A stretch of 64,000 bases of DNA from CBDCUI01 sp965223115 (GTDB taxonomy: Bacteria; Pseudomonadota; Gammaproteobacteria; UBA4575), in NCBI GenBank assembly GCA_965223115.1, contig OZ244982.1, positions 124,001 through 188,000 of the forward strand, written 5' to 3'. This document shows, piece after piece, positions 8,407 to 17,005 of this stretch. Each line of letters begins with the position of its first letter. The stretch's first letter is position 1. A program made the translations under genes and the position numbers. The notes below the pieces were generated by a model that saw only the letters and a list, made by a program, of their open reading frames with translations, did no database searches and had not been told where the DNA came from.

Positions 8407-8787
8407 ATGCAAGTAAGCCACTTGGACCTTTTGGTTTTGACTGTTAGTGACATTGAAAAAACAGTCGATTTCTGCGAAAAAATTATTAGGTATGCAGGGG
8501 GGTCATTTGCAGGAGGGAGATCGGCACTTACTTTTGGCAAGCAAAAGATAAATCTGCATCAACTAGGGAATGAATTTGAGCCAAAGACGGGTAATGTTAA
8601 AGAGGGTAGTGCAGATTTATGTTTCATACTAAACAGTTTAATCGAAGCTGCTTATAAGCATCTTGTTGAGTTTGGTGTTGAAATTATTGATGGCTCTGTT
8701 TCACGTACTGGTGCGATAGGCAGTATTACATCATTATATTATAGAGATCCTGACCAGAATCTTATTGAAGTGTCTAACTATAACTAG
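8407..8787 (+). CDS. VOC (glyoxalase/dioxygenase) superfamily protein
   Basis: The 126-residue product is a single VOC module: it opens with SHLDLLVLTVSDIEKTVDF and ends with YYRDPDQNLIEVSNY, the two paired beta-alpha-beta-beta-beta halves typical of the family. Candidate metal ligands are His5, a central His (NLHQLG) and the terminal Glu in LIEVSNY. Substrate is unknown; relatives are annotated as virulence-type glyoxalase or dioxygenase. It is divergent from the zinc-receptor operon and shares the intergenic region with the Zur-like box. Confidence 0.85.
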   Translation: MQVSHLDLLVLTVSDIEKTVDFCEKIIRYAGGSFAGGRSALTFGKQKINLHQLGNEFEPKTGNVKEGSADLCFILNSLIEAAYKHLVEFGVEIIDGSVSRTGAIGSITSLYYRDPDQNLIEVSNYN

Positions 8788-8803
8788 ACTACGTGTACTA
8801 CGT

Positions 8804-9961
8804 TTAATTTAAGTTGGAATCAACACATATAGAGTGAATTATATTTTGTAATAGCTTAACTGTTGGTTTGATAGAGGATAAGGATAAATATTCATTAGGT
8901 TGATGGGCCTGTTCTATTGAACCCGGTCCGAGTATAATCGTTTCCATTCCCATAGAATTAAAATAAGGGCCTTCACTGCCAAATGCTACTGTTTGTTCAG
9001 ACTTGCCAGAAAATTGTTTCGCTAATTGGACGATTTTAGAATCTGGTGGTGTTTTAAATGCCGGGATGCCTTCAAACAATGAAGTGAAAATGCAATCAAG
9101 GCCTAGTTCGCTGCTGATTCTGCTAATACGCTCGTGAATTTCGTCACGTAAAATTTTGATTTGCATGCCTGGCAATGGTCTTACATCGATATGTAACTCA
9201 CAGTCAGCACAAATTCGATTTGGATTATCACCGCCATGTATATGACCAAGGTTTAATGTTGGGATCGGTACAATAAAATCATGATTAGTATATTTTTCTG
9301 CTAACTCTTGTTTAAAATGATGTAGTTCATTTAAGACTGCACGCATTCCCTCTAGTGCATTATTACCCAAATTTGGATTACTTGAATGTCCTGCCTGGCC
9401 GCGAAGGTGTATAGATTCCATAAATACACCTTTGTGTTGATTTACAGGTGTTAGATCCGTTGGCTCTCCAATAATACAGTAACGCCCCAGTATTTTATTT
9501 TTCTCTTGTAGGGTACGTGCCCCTTGCATAGTGGATTCTTCATCGGCTGTAGCAACGATGGTTAAGCGTTGTTGTAAACTTTTATTAGTAAATTCCTTTG
9601 CTGCATCTATGGCTATGGCTAAAAAAGATTTCATATCGGCCGTGCCAAGTCCATGGAGTTTTTCATCTATCTGTGTTGCTTTAAACGGGTCACTGTGCCA
9701 GCCGGTTTGATCGTAATTTACTGTATCTGTGTGTCCGGACAACACGAGCCCTTTATCTCCATTACCAATCCAGGCGATTAAATTTGATTTGCCTTTAGAG
9801 GAAAAGATAACTTCAGTTTTAAAACCAAGGTCATTTAACCAATTGCCTAAGCAATCAATTACAGCTTGATTACTAGTGTCTATTTCAGCCTGAGTGCTAC
9901 TTACAGAGGGTATGCAAATTAACTGCTCAATCATTTCCAGCAGTTTAGGAGTAGTAGCCAT
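8804..9961 (-). CDS. argE: Acetylornithine deacetylase
   Basis: ArgE is an M20-family zinc hydrolase that removes acetate from N-acetylornithine in the linear arginine pathway. The 385-residue protein carries the M20 metal motifs: SGHTDTV, the catalytic TADEEST and IGEPT, plus GHSSNP in the lid domain and PGSIEQAHQPNEY at the C-terminus. Presence of argA in the same window supports the linear route. It starts nine bases after the mtdA stop and is therefore the last gene of the mtk-hpr-ppc-mtdA run, an unexpected place for an arginine gene. A different acyl-amino-acid substrate cannot be excluded. Confidence 0.9.
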   Translation of the reverse strand: MATTPKLLEMIEQLICIPSVSSTQAEIDTSNQAVIDCLGNWLNDLGFKTEVIFSSKGKSNLIAWIGNGDKGLVLSGHTDTVNYDQTGWHSDPFKATQIDEKLHGLGTADMKSFLAIAIDAAKEFTNKSLQQRLTIVATADEESTMQGARTLQEKNKILGRYCIIGEPTDLTPVNQHKGVFMESIHLRGQAGHSSNPNLGNNALEGMRAVLNELHHFKQELAEKYTNHDFIVPIPTLNLGHIHGGDNPNRICADCELHIDVRPLPGMQIKILRDEIHERISRISSELGLDCIFTSLFEGIPAFKTPPDSKIVQLAKQFSGKSEQTVAFGSEGPYFNSMGMETIILGPGSIEQAHQPNEYLSLSSIKPTVKLLQNIIHSICVDSNLN

Positions 9962-9970
9962 GCAGAAAAA

Positions 9971-10828
9971 CTAAGTCATTTGCTGCGCAATTGCGTATAT
10001 AGCTTCAGCATCTAATATTTTATCGTTGGATTCAAAAAGCTTTGCTATACATACTCTATGTAGTTTGAGTTTTAATGCACCAATGCCGATTCCACCAAAT
10101 ACTCGTTTACCATGTCGCTCGGTATTTTTATCCATCATGTCGATGCCTTCAAAACCTAATACTTGAGAGGTTCCGACATCGGCTATATGTTCTAAAGTCG
10201 GGTGATTTTGCCATTGACTTGCATCCAGTAACTGGATACCTGCTTTGGCAGCACCAAATACAACATGAGCACCTAGCATAGCTGCATTTGTGGTTTCAGT
10301 ATCACTTGCCTGCATGGGTGTAAGCTTGACGCCAAATCGATCTCGCATTTCATCACAGGCTTCTACAGAACGTGATTGTTTGCGTGAAGTAAGGCGAACA
10401 TCGGCACCACTTTTTGCAAGTAGCACAGCAGCACGTTGTCCAACAGGCCCTGTGCCCGCCAAGACCACGGCCGTTTTACCTTGTAATGAAGTTGCACTAT
10501 TTAAAAGTGCGACTCCCGCTGCAGCAGTGGTGTTGCAACCATTGCTATCAAGCATTACAGATACTCTAAATTTTTGGAAAAATGAGTTTTGTACGGCTTT
10601 AAATAAGTTTTGTCCGGAAATCAAGTCGCTGCCACCGATAAAGATTGCGGTATTTTTTTTGTCTTTAGGCGCACGAGTATAAATTGCGCCTTCTACTAAG
10701 CCATCACAATTATCTGTATTTACACCAGCAAGTTGCGTTACATGATCGGCACCACCGTCATAAGCAACAACTGAATCGAATACACTGGGGATAGAATCTG
10801 TATCAAAATGGTATAAGAGTTTTTTCAT
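9971..10828 (-). CDS. mtdA: NADP-dependent methylene-H4F / methylene-H4MPT dehydrogenase
   Basis: MtdA oxidises or reduces methylene-tetrahydrofolate and methylene-tetrahydromethanopterin with NADP and feeds methylene-H4F to the serine cycle. The 285-residue protein follows Methylobacterium MtdA along its whole length: start LLYHFDTDSIPSVFDSVVAY, the pterin-side MLDSNGCNTTAAAGVAL, the Rossmann loop VVLAGTGPVGQRAA, and LKLKLHRVCIAKLFES near the end. It lies 29 bases after ppc and nine before argE, on one strand. No fch (methenyl-H4F cyclohydrolase) gene follows, unlike in Methylobacterium; folD at 19464 may supply that step. Confidence 0.95.
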   Translation of the reverse strand: MKKLLYHFDTDSIPSVFDSVVAYDGGADHVTQLAGVNTDNCDGLVEGAIYTRAPKDKKNTAIFIGGSDLISGQNLFKAVQNSFFQKFRVSVMLDSNGCNTTAAAGVALLNSATSLQGKTAVVLAGTGPVGQRAAVLLAKSGADVRLTSRKQSRSVEACDEMRDRFGVKLTPMQASDTETTNAAMLGAHVVFGAAKAGIQLLDASQWQNHPTLEHIADVGTSQVLGFEGIDMMDKNTERHGKRVFGGIGIGALKLKLHRVCIAKLFESNDKILDAEAIYAIAQQMT

Positions 10829-10857
10829 AGTAATATTATTTTTTTAAAAGAGTTACT

Positions 10858-13632
10858 TTAACCCGTGCTGCCAATACCCGCTGCCACACAATTGATGGAC
10901 AATAAAAGTGGTATTAACACGTTTTGCTTGCCCTGCTTTTCAAATTTTTCATCACGAAATTTTTTAACAAGTTCAACTTGTTCAATGCCAACTTGATTTA
11001 AAGATTCTATGCGTCGATAGAAGTGACGTTTAAAGTTAGGGAAGCGATCACATAGCTGGTCTTCCCCGGTAATTTGTAGAACCATATTTACCGTTCTTTC
11101 ATACTCAGATTTTACATCAGAGAAAATATTCTCTCTGTATTGTGTATTGGTTACTAGCTCAGAGTATTTCTCTGCAACTTCCATATCTACTAGTAAAAGT
11201 GTTTTTTCAACACCATCTAAAATTAGTCTAAACAATGAGTGTTGTTCATATAGTTTGTTCAACAATTCTGTGCCTAAATTTCCACGTATGTTAATAAGTT
11301 GTTCAAAGCTACTTCCAACTCCATACCAACCTGGTACTAAAATACGATTTTGTGTCCAGGCAAACACCCACGGAATTGCGCGTAAGTCTTCTAATGTAGC
11401 TGCCCCGAATCTGCGTGCTGGACGTGAGCCAATTTTCATTAAAGCCAGTTCTTCAACGGGACTTGCTTCTTGGTAGAACTCTACTAGACCAGGTGATTCA
11501 ATAAACTTTCTGTATGTGACATAAGCTGTACCAGAAAGGGCTTCCATCACTTCATCCAGTTCCGAATTGCTCTGAAATGCAGGATCATGATCAGACATAA
11601 AAGTGTGAGAGAGTACGCTGGAGGCTAGGATTTCCATTTGTTCTTCTGCAAATCCACGGTTTGCATATTTATAAGAAACAACTTCGCCTTGTTCGGTTAC
11701 ACGCATGCGACCCCCGATGGTACCGACTGGTTGGGCAGCAATCGCACGTCCGCTAGGTGCACCACCACGACTCACAGAGCCACCGCGTCCATGGAAAAAG
11801 GAAACAGGGGTATTCAGTTTTTTGCCTGCTTCATGGATTTGTGTTTGTGCTTTACTAATTATCCAGTTTGAAGTGAGAAAACCGCCGTCTTTATTCGAAT
11901 CAGAGTATCCCACCATAATTTCTTGTGAGCCGCCATGCAGTCGTATAGTGCGGCGGATAAAGGCATGTTCTAGTAGTTCTTGTAATACATTTGGCCCATT
12001 TTCTAAATCTTCGATGGTTTCTAGTAATGGAACCACTAAAATTCGACAAGCTTCCAGACCATCTGCGTCAGTGAATAGACCCACATACTTCGCTAACAAG
12101 TACACACCTAAAATGTCAGTAGCCGTTTGTGTCATGCTTACAACAAAAACACCAAATGTTTTGGGGTCAAGTTTTTGCTGATAATGTTTTATTTGCTCAA
12201 GCATGGCTAAAGTAGATTGAGCTTGTTCCGATAAATAATTAATTCGAGGCACTACACGTAGTGGTTGCATCAATTCGCCGACTATCCAGTCTTTCCATTC
12301 TTTAGATTTAAAATCGGGAATATCAAAATGGGTCTTTTGATGCAGTGCTTGCCATATCTCTGCCAGTACACTGTTAGTAATGGTTGTGTTTTCGCGTAAG
12401 TCTAAGCTTACTGTTCGAAAACCAAATGTATTTACCATGTGGCGTAATGGGATAACATTTTTTGTACTTAAGTGTTCACATTTAGCATCAACTAATCCTT
12501 GCTCAAGAGTTTGTAAATCAGCTACCAATTCAGTTGACTTTTGATAAGCAATTGCAGATCTAGCTGGGTTATCGATGTTACTCAATGTGGCATCAATACT
12601 TTGTAACATACAGCGTATGTATTGTCGGAATACTTCGCCAGGATTGCGTTTTGAAAATGTTTCCGCATTTTCCTGTTGTTCTAATTTCTTTTGTAGAGCT
12701 TTAATAAAAACATCGGAAATAGTTACTGAATGACTAGCAATACTTAGTTTTGCACCAAGTTCATGTAGGCTTTGTCGGTAGCGTTTTAAACTAGCTCTTG
12801 CATTAGCACGTATAGCAGCAGCCGTAACTTTAGTATTTACGTTAGGATTTCCATCTCGATCACCACCAATCCATGATCCAAATCGAAATAGTGGCGGCAC
12901 ATCAAATTCAAAATGAGGATAGGTTTGCGCTAAAGCTCGTTCAAATTCTGCATACAGGTACATTACGCCATCAAATAATGATTCAACGAAGAAATGTAGT
13001 CCCCAAGCGACTTCTTGTGCAACGGTGGGTTTTTCTAAGCGAATTTCACCGGTCAGCCAAAGTAGATCAATTTCATTACGTAAATCGTGAATTAGGTCAT
13101 CGCGTTCTCTTGGTGTCCATCTTGTAAGTTCGAGCTGTTTTAGTAATACATAAATGCGGCGGTGTATTTCGAGTACCGTTACACGCTTAGCCTCAGTCGG
13201 ATGCGCAGTAATAACAGGGCAGATGAAGCTATTGTTTAATACGCTTTGAACCTCTTGTGCATCTACACCTTGCTGAGATGCCGTGGCAAATGTATAGGCT
13301 ATAGTTCCCGGGACACGGTCACGACTGTATTCTTTTTCAATTTGGCGACGTTGCTGCACCATGGCATTTTGTTCTGCAATGCTGAGAAGCTGGAACCAAA
13401 TACCATATGCTTCGAGAATGTATAGTGCTTGTGAGTTAGTAATACTGCGTATATCTTTTTTGCCTTCCAATACAGCTTCAATATCGGGTTGTCGTGTCCG
13501 AATAACACTTAAGAATTGTTGGTAGAGGAGATCGACTAAGTCGTCTTCATAGCTGGCTGATGGATCGATAATTGTACGGCCAGTGGCAACCCTGGTTAGT
13601 TGTGTCCAAGATAAAGGAGAAGTGTCATTCAT
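10858..13632 (-). CDS. ppc: Phosphoenolpyruvate carboxylase, serine-cycle type
   Basis: Ppc carboxylates PEP to oxaloacetate, the CO2-fixing step of the serine cycle. The 924-residue protein has the catalytic TAHPTEAKR loop, FHGRGGSVSRGG, and MVGYSDSNKDGG. The C-terminus ends GSTG, where the E. coli enzyme ends RNTG. Aligned by eye to my memory of the E. coli sequence, the aspartate-inhibitor residues Lys773 and Asn881 are replaced by Leu814 and Ser922, while Arg832 (here Arg874) and the Arg of GRGG remain. This suggests weak or no aspartate inhibition, in keeping with a C1-assimilation role. It lies 108 bases after hprA with two hairpins in between. Confidence 0.97.
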   Translation of the reverse strand: MNDTSPLSWTQLTRVATGRTIIDPSASYEDDLVDLLYQQFLSVIRTRQPDIEAVLEGKKDIRSITNSQALYILEAYGIWFQLLSIAEQNAMVQQRRQIEKEYSRDRVPGTIAYTFATASQQGVDAQEVQSVLNNSFICPVITAHPTEAKRVTVLEIHRRIYVLLKQLELTRWTPRERDDLIHDLRNEIDLLWLTGEIRLEKPTVAQEVAWGLHFFVESLFDGVMYLYAEFERALAQTYPHFEFDVPPLFRFGSWIGGDRDGNPNVNTKVTAAAIRANARASLKRYRQSLHELGAKLSIASHSVTISDVFIKALQKKLEQQENAETFSKRNPGEVFRQYIRCMLQSIDATLSNIDNPARSAIAYQKSTELVADLQTLEQGLVDAKCEHLSTKNVIPLRHMVNTFGFRTVSLDLRENTTITNSVLAEIWQALHQKTHFDIPDFKSKEWKDWIVGELMQPLRVVPRINYLSEQAQSTLAMLEQIKHYQQKLDPKTFGVFVVSMTQTATDILGVYLLAKYVGLFTDADGLEACRILVVPLLETIEDLENGPNVLQELLEHAFIRRTIRLHGGSQEIMVGYSDSNKDGGFLTSNWIISKAQTQIHEAGKKLNTPVSFFHGRGGSVSRGGAPSGRAIAAQPVGTIGGRMRVTEQGEVVSYKYANRGFAEEQMEILASSVLSHTFMSDHDPAFQSNSELDEVMEALSGTAYVTYRKFIESPGLVEFYQEASPVEELALMKIGSRPARRFGAATLEDLRAIPWVFAWTQNRILVPGWYGVGSSFEQLINIRGNLGTELLNKLYEQHSLFRLILDGVEKTLLLVDMEVAEKYSELVTNTQYRENIFSDVKSEYERTVNMVLQITGEDQLCDRFPNFKRHFYRRIESLNQVGIEQVELVKKFRDEKFEKQGKQNVLIPLLLSINCVAAGIGSTG

Positions 13633-13662
13633 ATTATTAATTTAATAGGCCGTGCATATTTA

Positions 13663-13687
13663 AGGGGTCCAGTATAAAAGGACCCCT
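13663..13687. terminator. Hairpin upstream of ppc (possible attenuator or processing site)
   Basis: AGGGGTCC pairs perfectly with GGACCCCT around a nine-base loop. It lies 30 bases upstream of the ppc start in the mtk-hpr-ppc run. The leftward transcript has no long U-run after it, so it is a weak terminator at most; it could be an mRNA processing or stabilising element. Confidence 0.5.
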
Positions 13688-13717
13688 GCATAATAGGGAG
13701 GCTGAAGCTGTAATGGA

Positions 13718-13733
13718 ATGCCCGAAAGGGCAT
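13718..13733. terminator. Short hairpin just after hprA
   Basis: ATGCCC and GGGCAT pair around a GAAA tetraloop, eight bases beyond the hprA stop. The GNRA-type loop makes the hairpin stable, but there is no U-run on the leftward transcript. It may protect the 3' end of the hprA message or partly stop transcription before ppc. Confidence 0.45.
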
Positions 13734-13740
13734 ATTTAAA

Positions 13741-14712
13741 CTAGACGAGCTTATCTCTAGGGGTTTGCCCAGCTTCAAAAGCCGCTAGATTCTCTAAGAC
13801 GCGATTACCCATGGCTACACGCGTCTCAGTAGATGCACTGCCAAGATGGGGAAGAAGTACTGCATTTTCTAGTTCTAGGAAACGTTCATCGAGCTTGGGT
13901 TCGCCCTCAAATACATCCAGACCTGCACCCGCGATTACACCATTTCTTAATGCATCGATCAGAGCATCGTTATCAATTACATCGCCGCGTGCAGAGTTTA
14001 TCAAAAATGCACTGGATTTCATTTTGGCAAGGTTATCTTTACTTAATAAGTGATAAGTTTCTTTGCCGCCTGGGCAATGAATCGATACGAAGTCAGAGTT
14101 TGCTAATACCTCATCAATAGAGTCGCATTGTTGTGCATTAAATTTCTTAATGACTTCTGCAGGGGGTGGATAAGGGTCAGAAAAAATAATTTTCATCCCA
14201 AAACCAAAATGTGCACGTTGAGCCATAGCTTGAGCAATACGTCCCATACCAATTAAACCTAAAGTTTTCCCTGTCACTTTAGTCGCTAACATATGAGTAG
14301 GACGCCAACCGGTCCACTGTTTAGCACGTAAGTGCCGTTCACCTTCGCTTGTGCGTCGCGCAACAGTCAATAGTAGAGCCATGGCAATGTCAGCAGTACA
14401 ATCTGTGAGAACCTCGGGTGTATTGGTAACAGTAAGTCCACGAGCTTTAGCTGCGTCTAAATCGATGTGGTTAAAGCCAACACCAAAGTTACCAATAAAC
14501 TTAGCACGTAGAGGTTCTGCACTTAACACTTCTGCATCAATGGGATCTGTCACAGTAGGTAAGAATGCATCACAATTACCTAATGCTTCTTTCATTTCAT
14601 CCTTTGTCATTGCAACATCGTTTTCATTTAACTGCACATCATATTTTTCTTTTAATGTTGCTTCGACTTCAGCAGGCCAAGCGCGTGAGACGATGACTTT
14701 TAATTTGCTCAT
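13741..14712 (-). CDS. hprA: Hydroxypyruvate/glyoxylate reductase (D-2-hydroxyacid dehydrogenase)
   Basis: HprA reduces hydroxypyruvate to glycerate in the serine cycle. The 323-residue protein has the family layout: a catalytic domain split around a Rossmann domain with GLIGMGRIA (about 152-160), and the catalytic triad Arg242 (NSARGDV), Glu271 (EGEP) and His289 (LLPHLGS). It resembles GyaR-type glyoxylate/hydroxypyruvate reductases. The setting between mtkB (27 bases upstream) and ppc makes hydroxypyruvate the likely physiological substrate. The start MSKLKVIVSRAWP has a purine-rich site (AGGAGAG) upstream. Confidence 0.9.
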   Translation of the reverse strand: MSKLKVIVSRAWPAEVEATLKEKYDVQLNENDVAMTKDEMKEALGNCDAFLPTVTDPIDAEVLSAEPLRAKFIGNFGVGFNHIDLDAAKARGLTVTNTPEVLTDCTADIAMALLLTVARRTSEGERHLRAKQWTGWRPTHMLATKVTGKTLGLIGMGRIAQAMAQRAHFGFGMKIIFSDPYPPPAEVIKKFNAQQCDSIDEVLANSDFVSIHCPGGKETYHLLSKDNLAKMKSSAFLINSARGDVIDNDALIDALRNGVIAGAGLDVFEGEPKLDERFLELENAVLLPHLGSASTETRVAMGNRVLENLAAFEAGQTPRDKLV

Positions 14713-14739
14713 TATTCTTCTCTCCTAAACTAATTTGAC

Positions 14740-15630
14740 CTAAGCAATGTCTTTCATGACTTTTTCCATCGTCGAGCCTAGTTCAGATGGATTAGGTGCA
14801 ACCGTTACTCCTGCTTCTTTTAGCATTTCTACTTTCTCTGCAGCACTTTCACCTTTGCCGGAAACAATTGCACCTGCATGCCCCATACGACGACCTTTCG
14901 GTGCAGTGAGACCGGCTATGTAAGCTACTAGAGGTTTAGTCATATGATTTTTAAAGAAGTCAGCGGCTTCGGCTTCTTGTGGTCCGCCTATTTCACCAAT
15001 CATAAGTACGGCTTTAGTTTCAGGATCTGCTTCAAAAAGTTCAAGGATGTCTCGGTGTGAGCTGCCGTTAATGGGATCGCCGCCAATACCAATACTTGAA
15101 CTTATTCCTATTCCTGCAGCTTTCATTTGTGAGGCACCTTCATAGCCCAGTGTTCCAGAGCGTGCTACCACACCTACATTGCCTTGCATGTAAATGTGGC
15201 CTGGCATAATTCCAAGTAAGCATTTGCCTGGGCTAATGCTGCCTGCACAGTTAGGTCCTGTGAGACGCATGCGATCTTCTTTTTTGTAGCGAAACATATA
15301 GCGTTTTACACGCATCATATCTTGAGCAGGGATACCGTCTGTAATACAGACACAAGTTTTAATGCCAGAGTCTGCAGCTTCCATAATGGAATCAGCGGCA
15401 AATGCGCCAGGTACAAATACGATACTGGCATCGGCACCTGTTTCACCTACGGCTTCTTTCATGGTGTTGAATACTGGTAAATCCATGTGGGTTTGTCCGC
15501 CTTTACCTGGTGTAACCCCACCTACGACTTTAGTACCGTACTCAAGCATTTCTTCGGCATGGAAAGTGCCAATTTTGCCGGTAAAGCCCTGTACCAGGAC
15601 TTTTGTATTTTCATCAATCATTATTGTCAT
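14740..15630 (-). CDS. mtkB: Malate-CoA ligase (malate thiokinase), alpha subunit
   Basis: MtkB pairs with MtkA to convert malate, CoA and ATP into malyl-CoA in the serine cycle. The 296-residue subunit is a SucD-like protein: CoA-binding N-domain (VLVQGFTGKIGTFHAEEML), TGPNCAGSISPG, and the phosphohistidine His251 in GHAGAIVSGKG. Close to succinyl-CoA synthetase by sequence, it is called mtkB because it follows mtkA by 17 bases and lies among hprA, ppc, mcl and sga. An in-frame ATG nine bases downstream (MIDENTK) is an alternative start. Confidence 0.92.
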   Translation of the reverse strand: MTIMIDENTKVLVQGFTGKIGTFHAEEMLEYGTKVVGGVTPGKGGQTHMDLPVFNTMKEAVGETGADASIVFVPGAFAADSIMEAADSGIKTCVCITDGIPAQDMMRVKRYMFRYKKEDRMRLTGPNCAGSISPGKCLLGIMPGHIYMQGNVGVVARSGTLGYEGASQMKAAGIGISSSIGIGGDPINGSSHRDILELFEADPETKAVLMIGEIGGPQEAEAADFFKNHMTKPLVAYIAGLTAPKGRRMGHAGAIVSGKGESAAEKVEMLKEAGVTVAPNPSELGSTMEKVMKDIA

Positions 15631-15647
15631 GTGTACTTCTCCTAACT

Positions 15648-16823
15648 TTATGATCCGGCAACGCGATTGCGTTCTGCTACCACTTTTTCTGCTGCTTCCG
15701 CTAATGTGTCTGCGGTAATAATGGGTTGTCCACTGTCTTTTAACATCTGCATGCCTTTTTCAACATTGGTTCCTGAGAGACGTACTACAACAGGGACTTT
15801 TACATCTAGTTTTGTAAAGGCTTGTACAACACCCTCTGCAATCCAATCACAGCGATTAATTCCAGCGAATATGTTTACTAACATTGCTTTTACATTCTCA
15901 TCATCAAGGACGAGTTTGAACGCTTTTGTTACACGGTCAGGTGAAGCACCACCACCGATATCTAAGAAGTTAGCCGGTTCACCACCTTTGTGCTTAATCA
16001 TGTCCATGGTAGCCATGGCAAGGCCTGCACCATTAATCATGCAGCCAATGTCACCATCTAGACCTACATAACTTAAACCACGATCTGATGCGGCAGTTTC
16101 ACGCGGATCTTCTTGAGATTTATCACGTAACTCGGCTATGTTAGGTCGACGGAATAAGGCGTTATCATCAAAGCCCATTTTCGCATCTAATGCTAAAACA
16201 TGATCATCTTTAGTAACCACAAGAGGGTTTATTTCCACCATCGTTGCATCGTAATCACGAAATGCGCGGTAAGCACCTTTAAGGCAATGTACAGCCTGGC
16301 TAATGAGCTCGGGTTTTATACCTAATGCAAATGCAAGCTCGCGTGCCTGGAAGTCTCGTAAGCCTACTGCAGGTTCAACTTCTAAGCGATGAATGGCTTC
16401 AGGTTTCGTTGCAGCAACTTCTTCAATATCCATACCACCTTCAGAAGACGTCACAAATACAACACGTTGTTTGTTACGGTCTAGTACCAGTGCTAGATAT
16501 AGTTCTTTTTCTATATCGGTTGCTTGTTCTACATAGAGGCGATAAACAACTTTGCCTGCTGGTCCGGTTTGGTGTGTGACAAGCCTTTTACCTAATAACT
16601 CATCTGCAGCATTCCAAATTTCTTCATCATTAGTGCAAAGTTTAATGCCACCAGCTTTGCCGCGTGCACCTGAATGAATTTGTGCCTTGATGGCCCACTT
16701 GCTGCCACCGATTTCTTTAGCACGGTAAACGGCCTGTTCAGGACTGTAAGCCAGCCCGCCTGGTGCTATACCAACACCACATTCCGACAAAATTTCTTTT
16801 GCTTGATACTCATGGATATCCAC
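15648..16823 (-). CDS. mtkA: Malate-CoA ligase (malate thiokinase), beta subunit
   Basis: The 391-residue subunit begins MDIHEYQAKEIL and contains the ATP-grasp elements KAQIHSGARGKAGG, MVEINPLVV and LDAKMGFDDNALFRR, then the C-terminal ligase domain with NFLDIGGGASPDRVTKAF and FAGINRCDWIAEGV. The last phrases match Methylobacterium MtkA better than SucC as I remember them. With MtkB it makes malyl-CoA, which Mcl then splits to acetyl-CoA and glyoxylate. It is the first gene after a terminator (16963), so it probably has its own promoter in 16824-16940. The upstream sequence CGGGAGGGAATTTAAG is a good ribosome site. Confidence 0.94.
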   Translation of the reverse strand: MDIHEYQAKEILSECGVGIAPGGLAYSPEQAVYRAKEIGGSKWAIKAQIHSGARGKAGGIKLCTNDEEIWNAADELLGKRLVTHQTGPAGKVVYRLYVEQATDIEKELYLALVLDRNKQRVVFVTSSEGGMDIEEVAATKPEAIHRLEVEPAVGLRDFQARELAFALGIKPELISQAVHCLKGAYRAFRDYDATMVEINPLVVTKDDHVLALDAKMGFDDNALFRRPNIAELRDKSQEDPRETAASDRGLSYVGLDGDIGCMINGAGLAMATMDMIKHKGGEPANFLDIGGGASPDRVTKAFKLVLDDENVKAMLVNIFAGINRCDWIAEGVVQAFTKLDVKVPVVVRLSGTNVEKGMQMLKDSGQPIITADTLAEAAEKVVAERNRVAGS

Positions 16824-16942
16824 TTAAATTCCCTCCCGAGTGTGAATCATTCTTATTAGCTTGGTCGGCGGTAAAAATTGCCAGACCGAAGATCGTTTAT
16901 AGCCTATTCGGTTGTCCTTCGACAAACCCTCTTGTTGGGTAA

Positions 16943-16961
16943 TTGTTCAAAAAGTGAACAA
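16943..16961. promoter_or_regulatory. Perfect inverted repeat upstream of mtkA
   Basis: TTGTTCA and TGAACAA are separated by five bases. The dyad lies about 120 bases upstream of the mtkA start, directly beside the mcl terminator. It has the size and symmetry of an operator for a dimeric regulator, but no family is identified and it could be part of terminator structure. Confidence 0.35.
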
Positions 16962-16962
16962 A

Positions 16963-16994
16963 AAACCAGTGCTCGTTGAGCCGAGCACTGGTTT
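16963..16994 (-). terminator. Rho-independent terminator after mcl
   Basis: Thirteen base pairs (AAACCAGTGCTCG with CGAGCACTGGTTT) enclose a six-base loop. On the leftward transcript the stem is followed by a run of U residues. It starts 11 bases after the mcl stop and separates the sga-mcl transcript from mtkA. Confidence 0.92.
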
Positions 16995-17005
16995 ATATGA
17001 CAGTT

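Noticed and set aside
11147..12181. Long open frames antisense to ppc
   Set aside because: They lie wholly within ppc, have no ribosome site and give products rich in Ser, Arg, Pro and Cys, as expected from reading a coding strand backwards.
15362..16579. Open frames antisense to mtkA and mtkB
   Set aside because: Same reason: they mirror strong coding genes and show no family motif.
14740..16823. Succinyl-CoA synthetase (sucCD)
   Set aside because: The proteins are close to SucC/SucD, but they lie between mcl-sga and hprA-ppc-mtdA, and the beta subunit's later motifs match MtkA of methylotrophs better as remembered. There are no sucAB or other TCA genes beside them.
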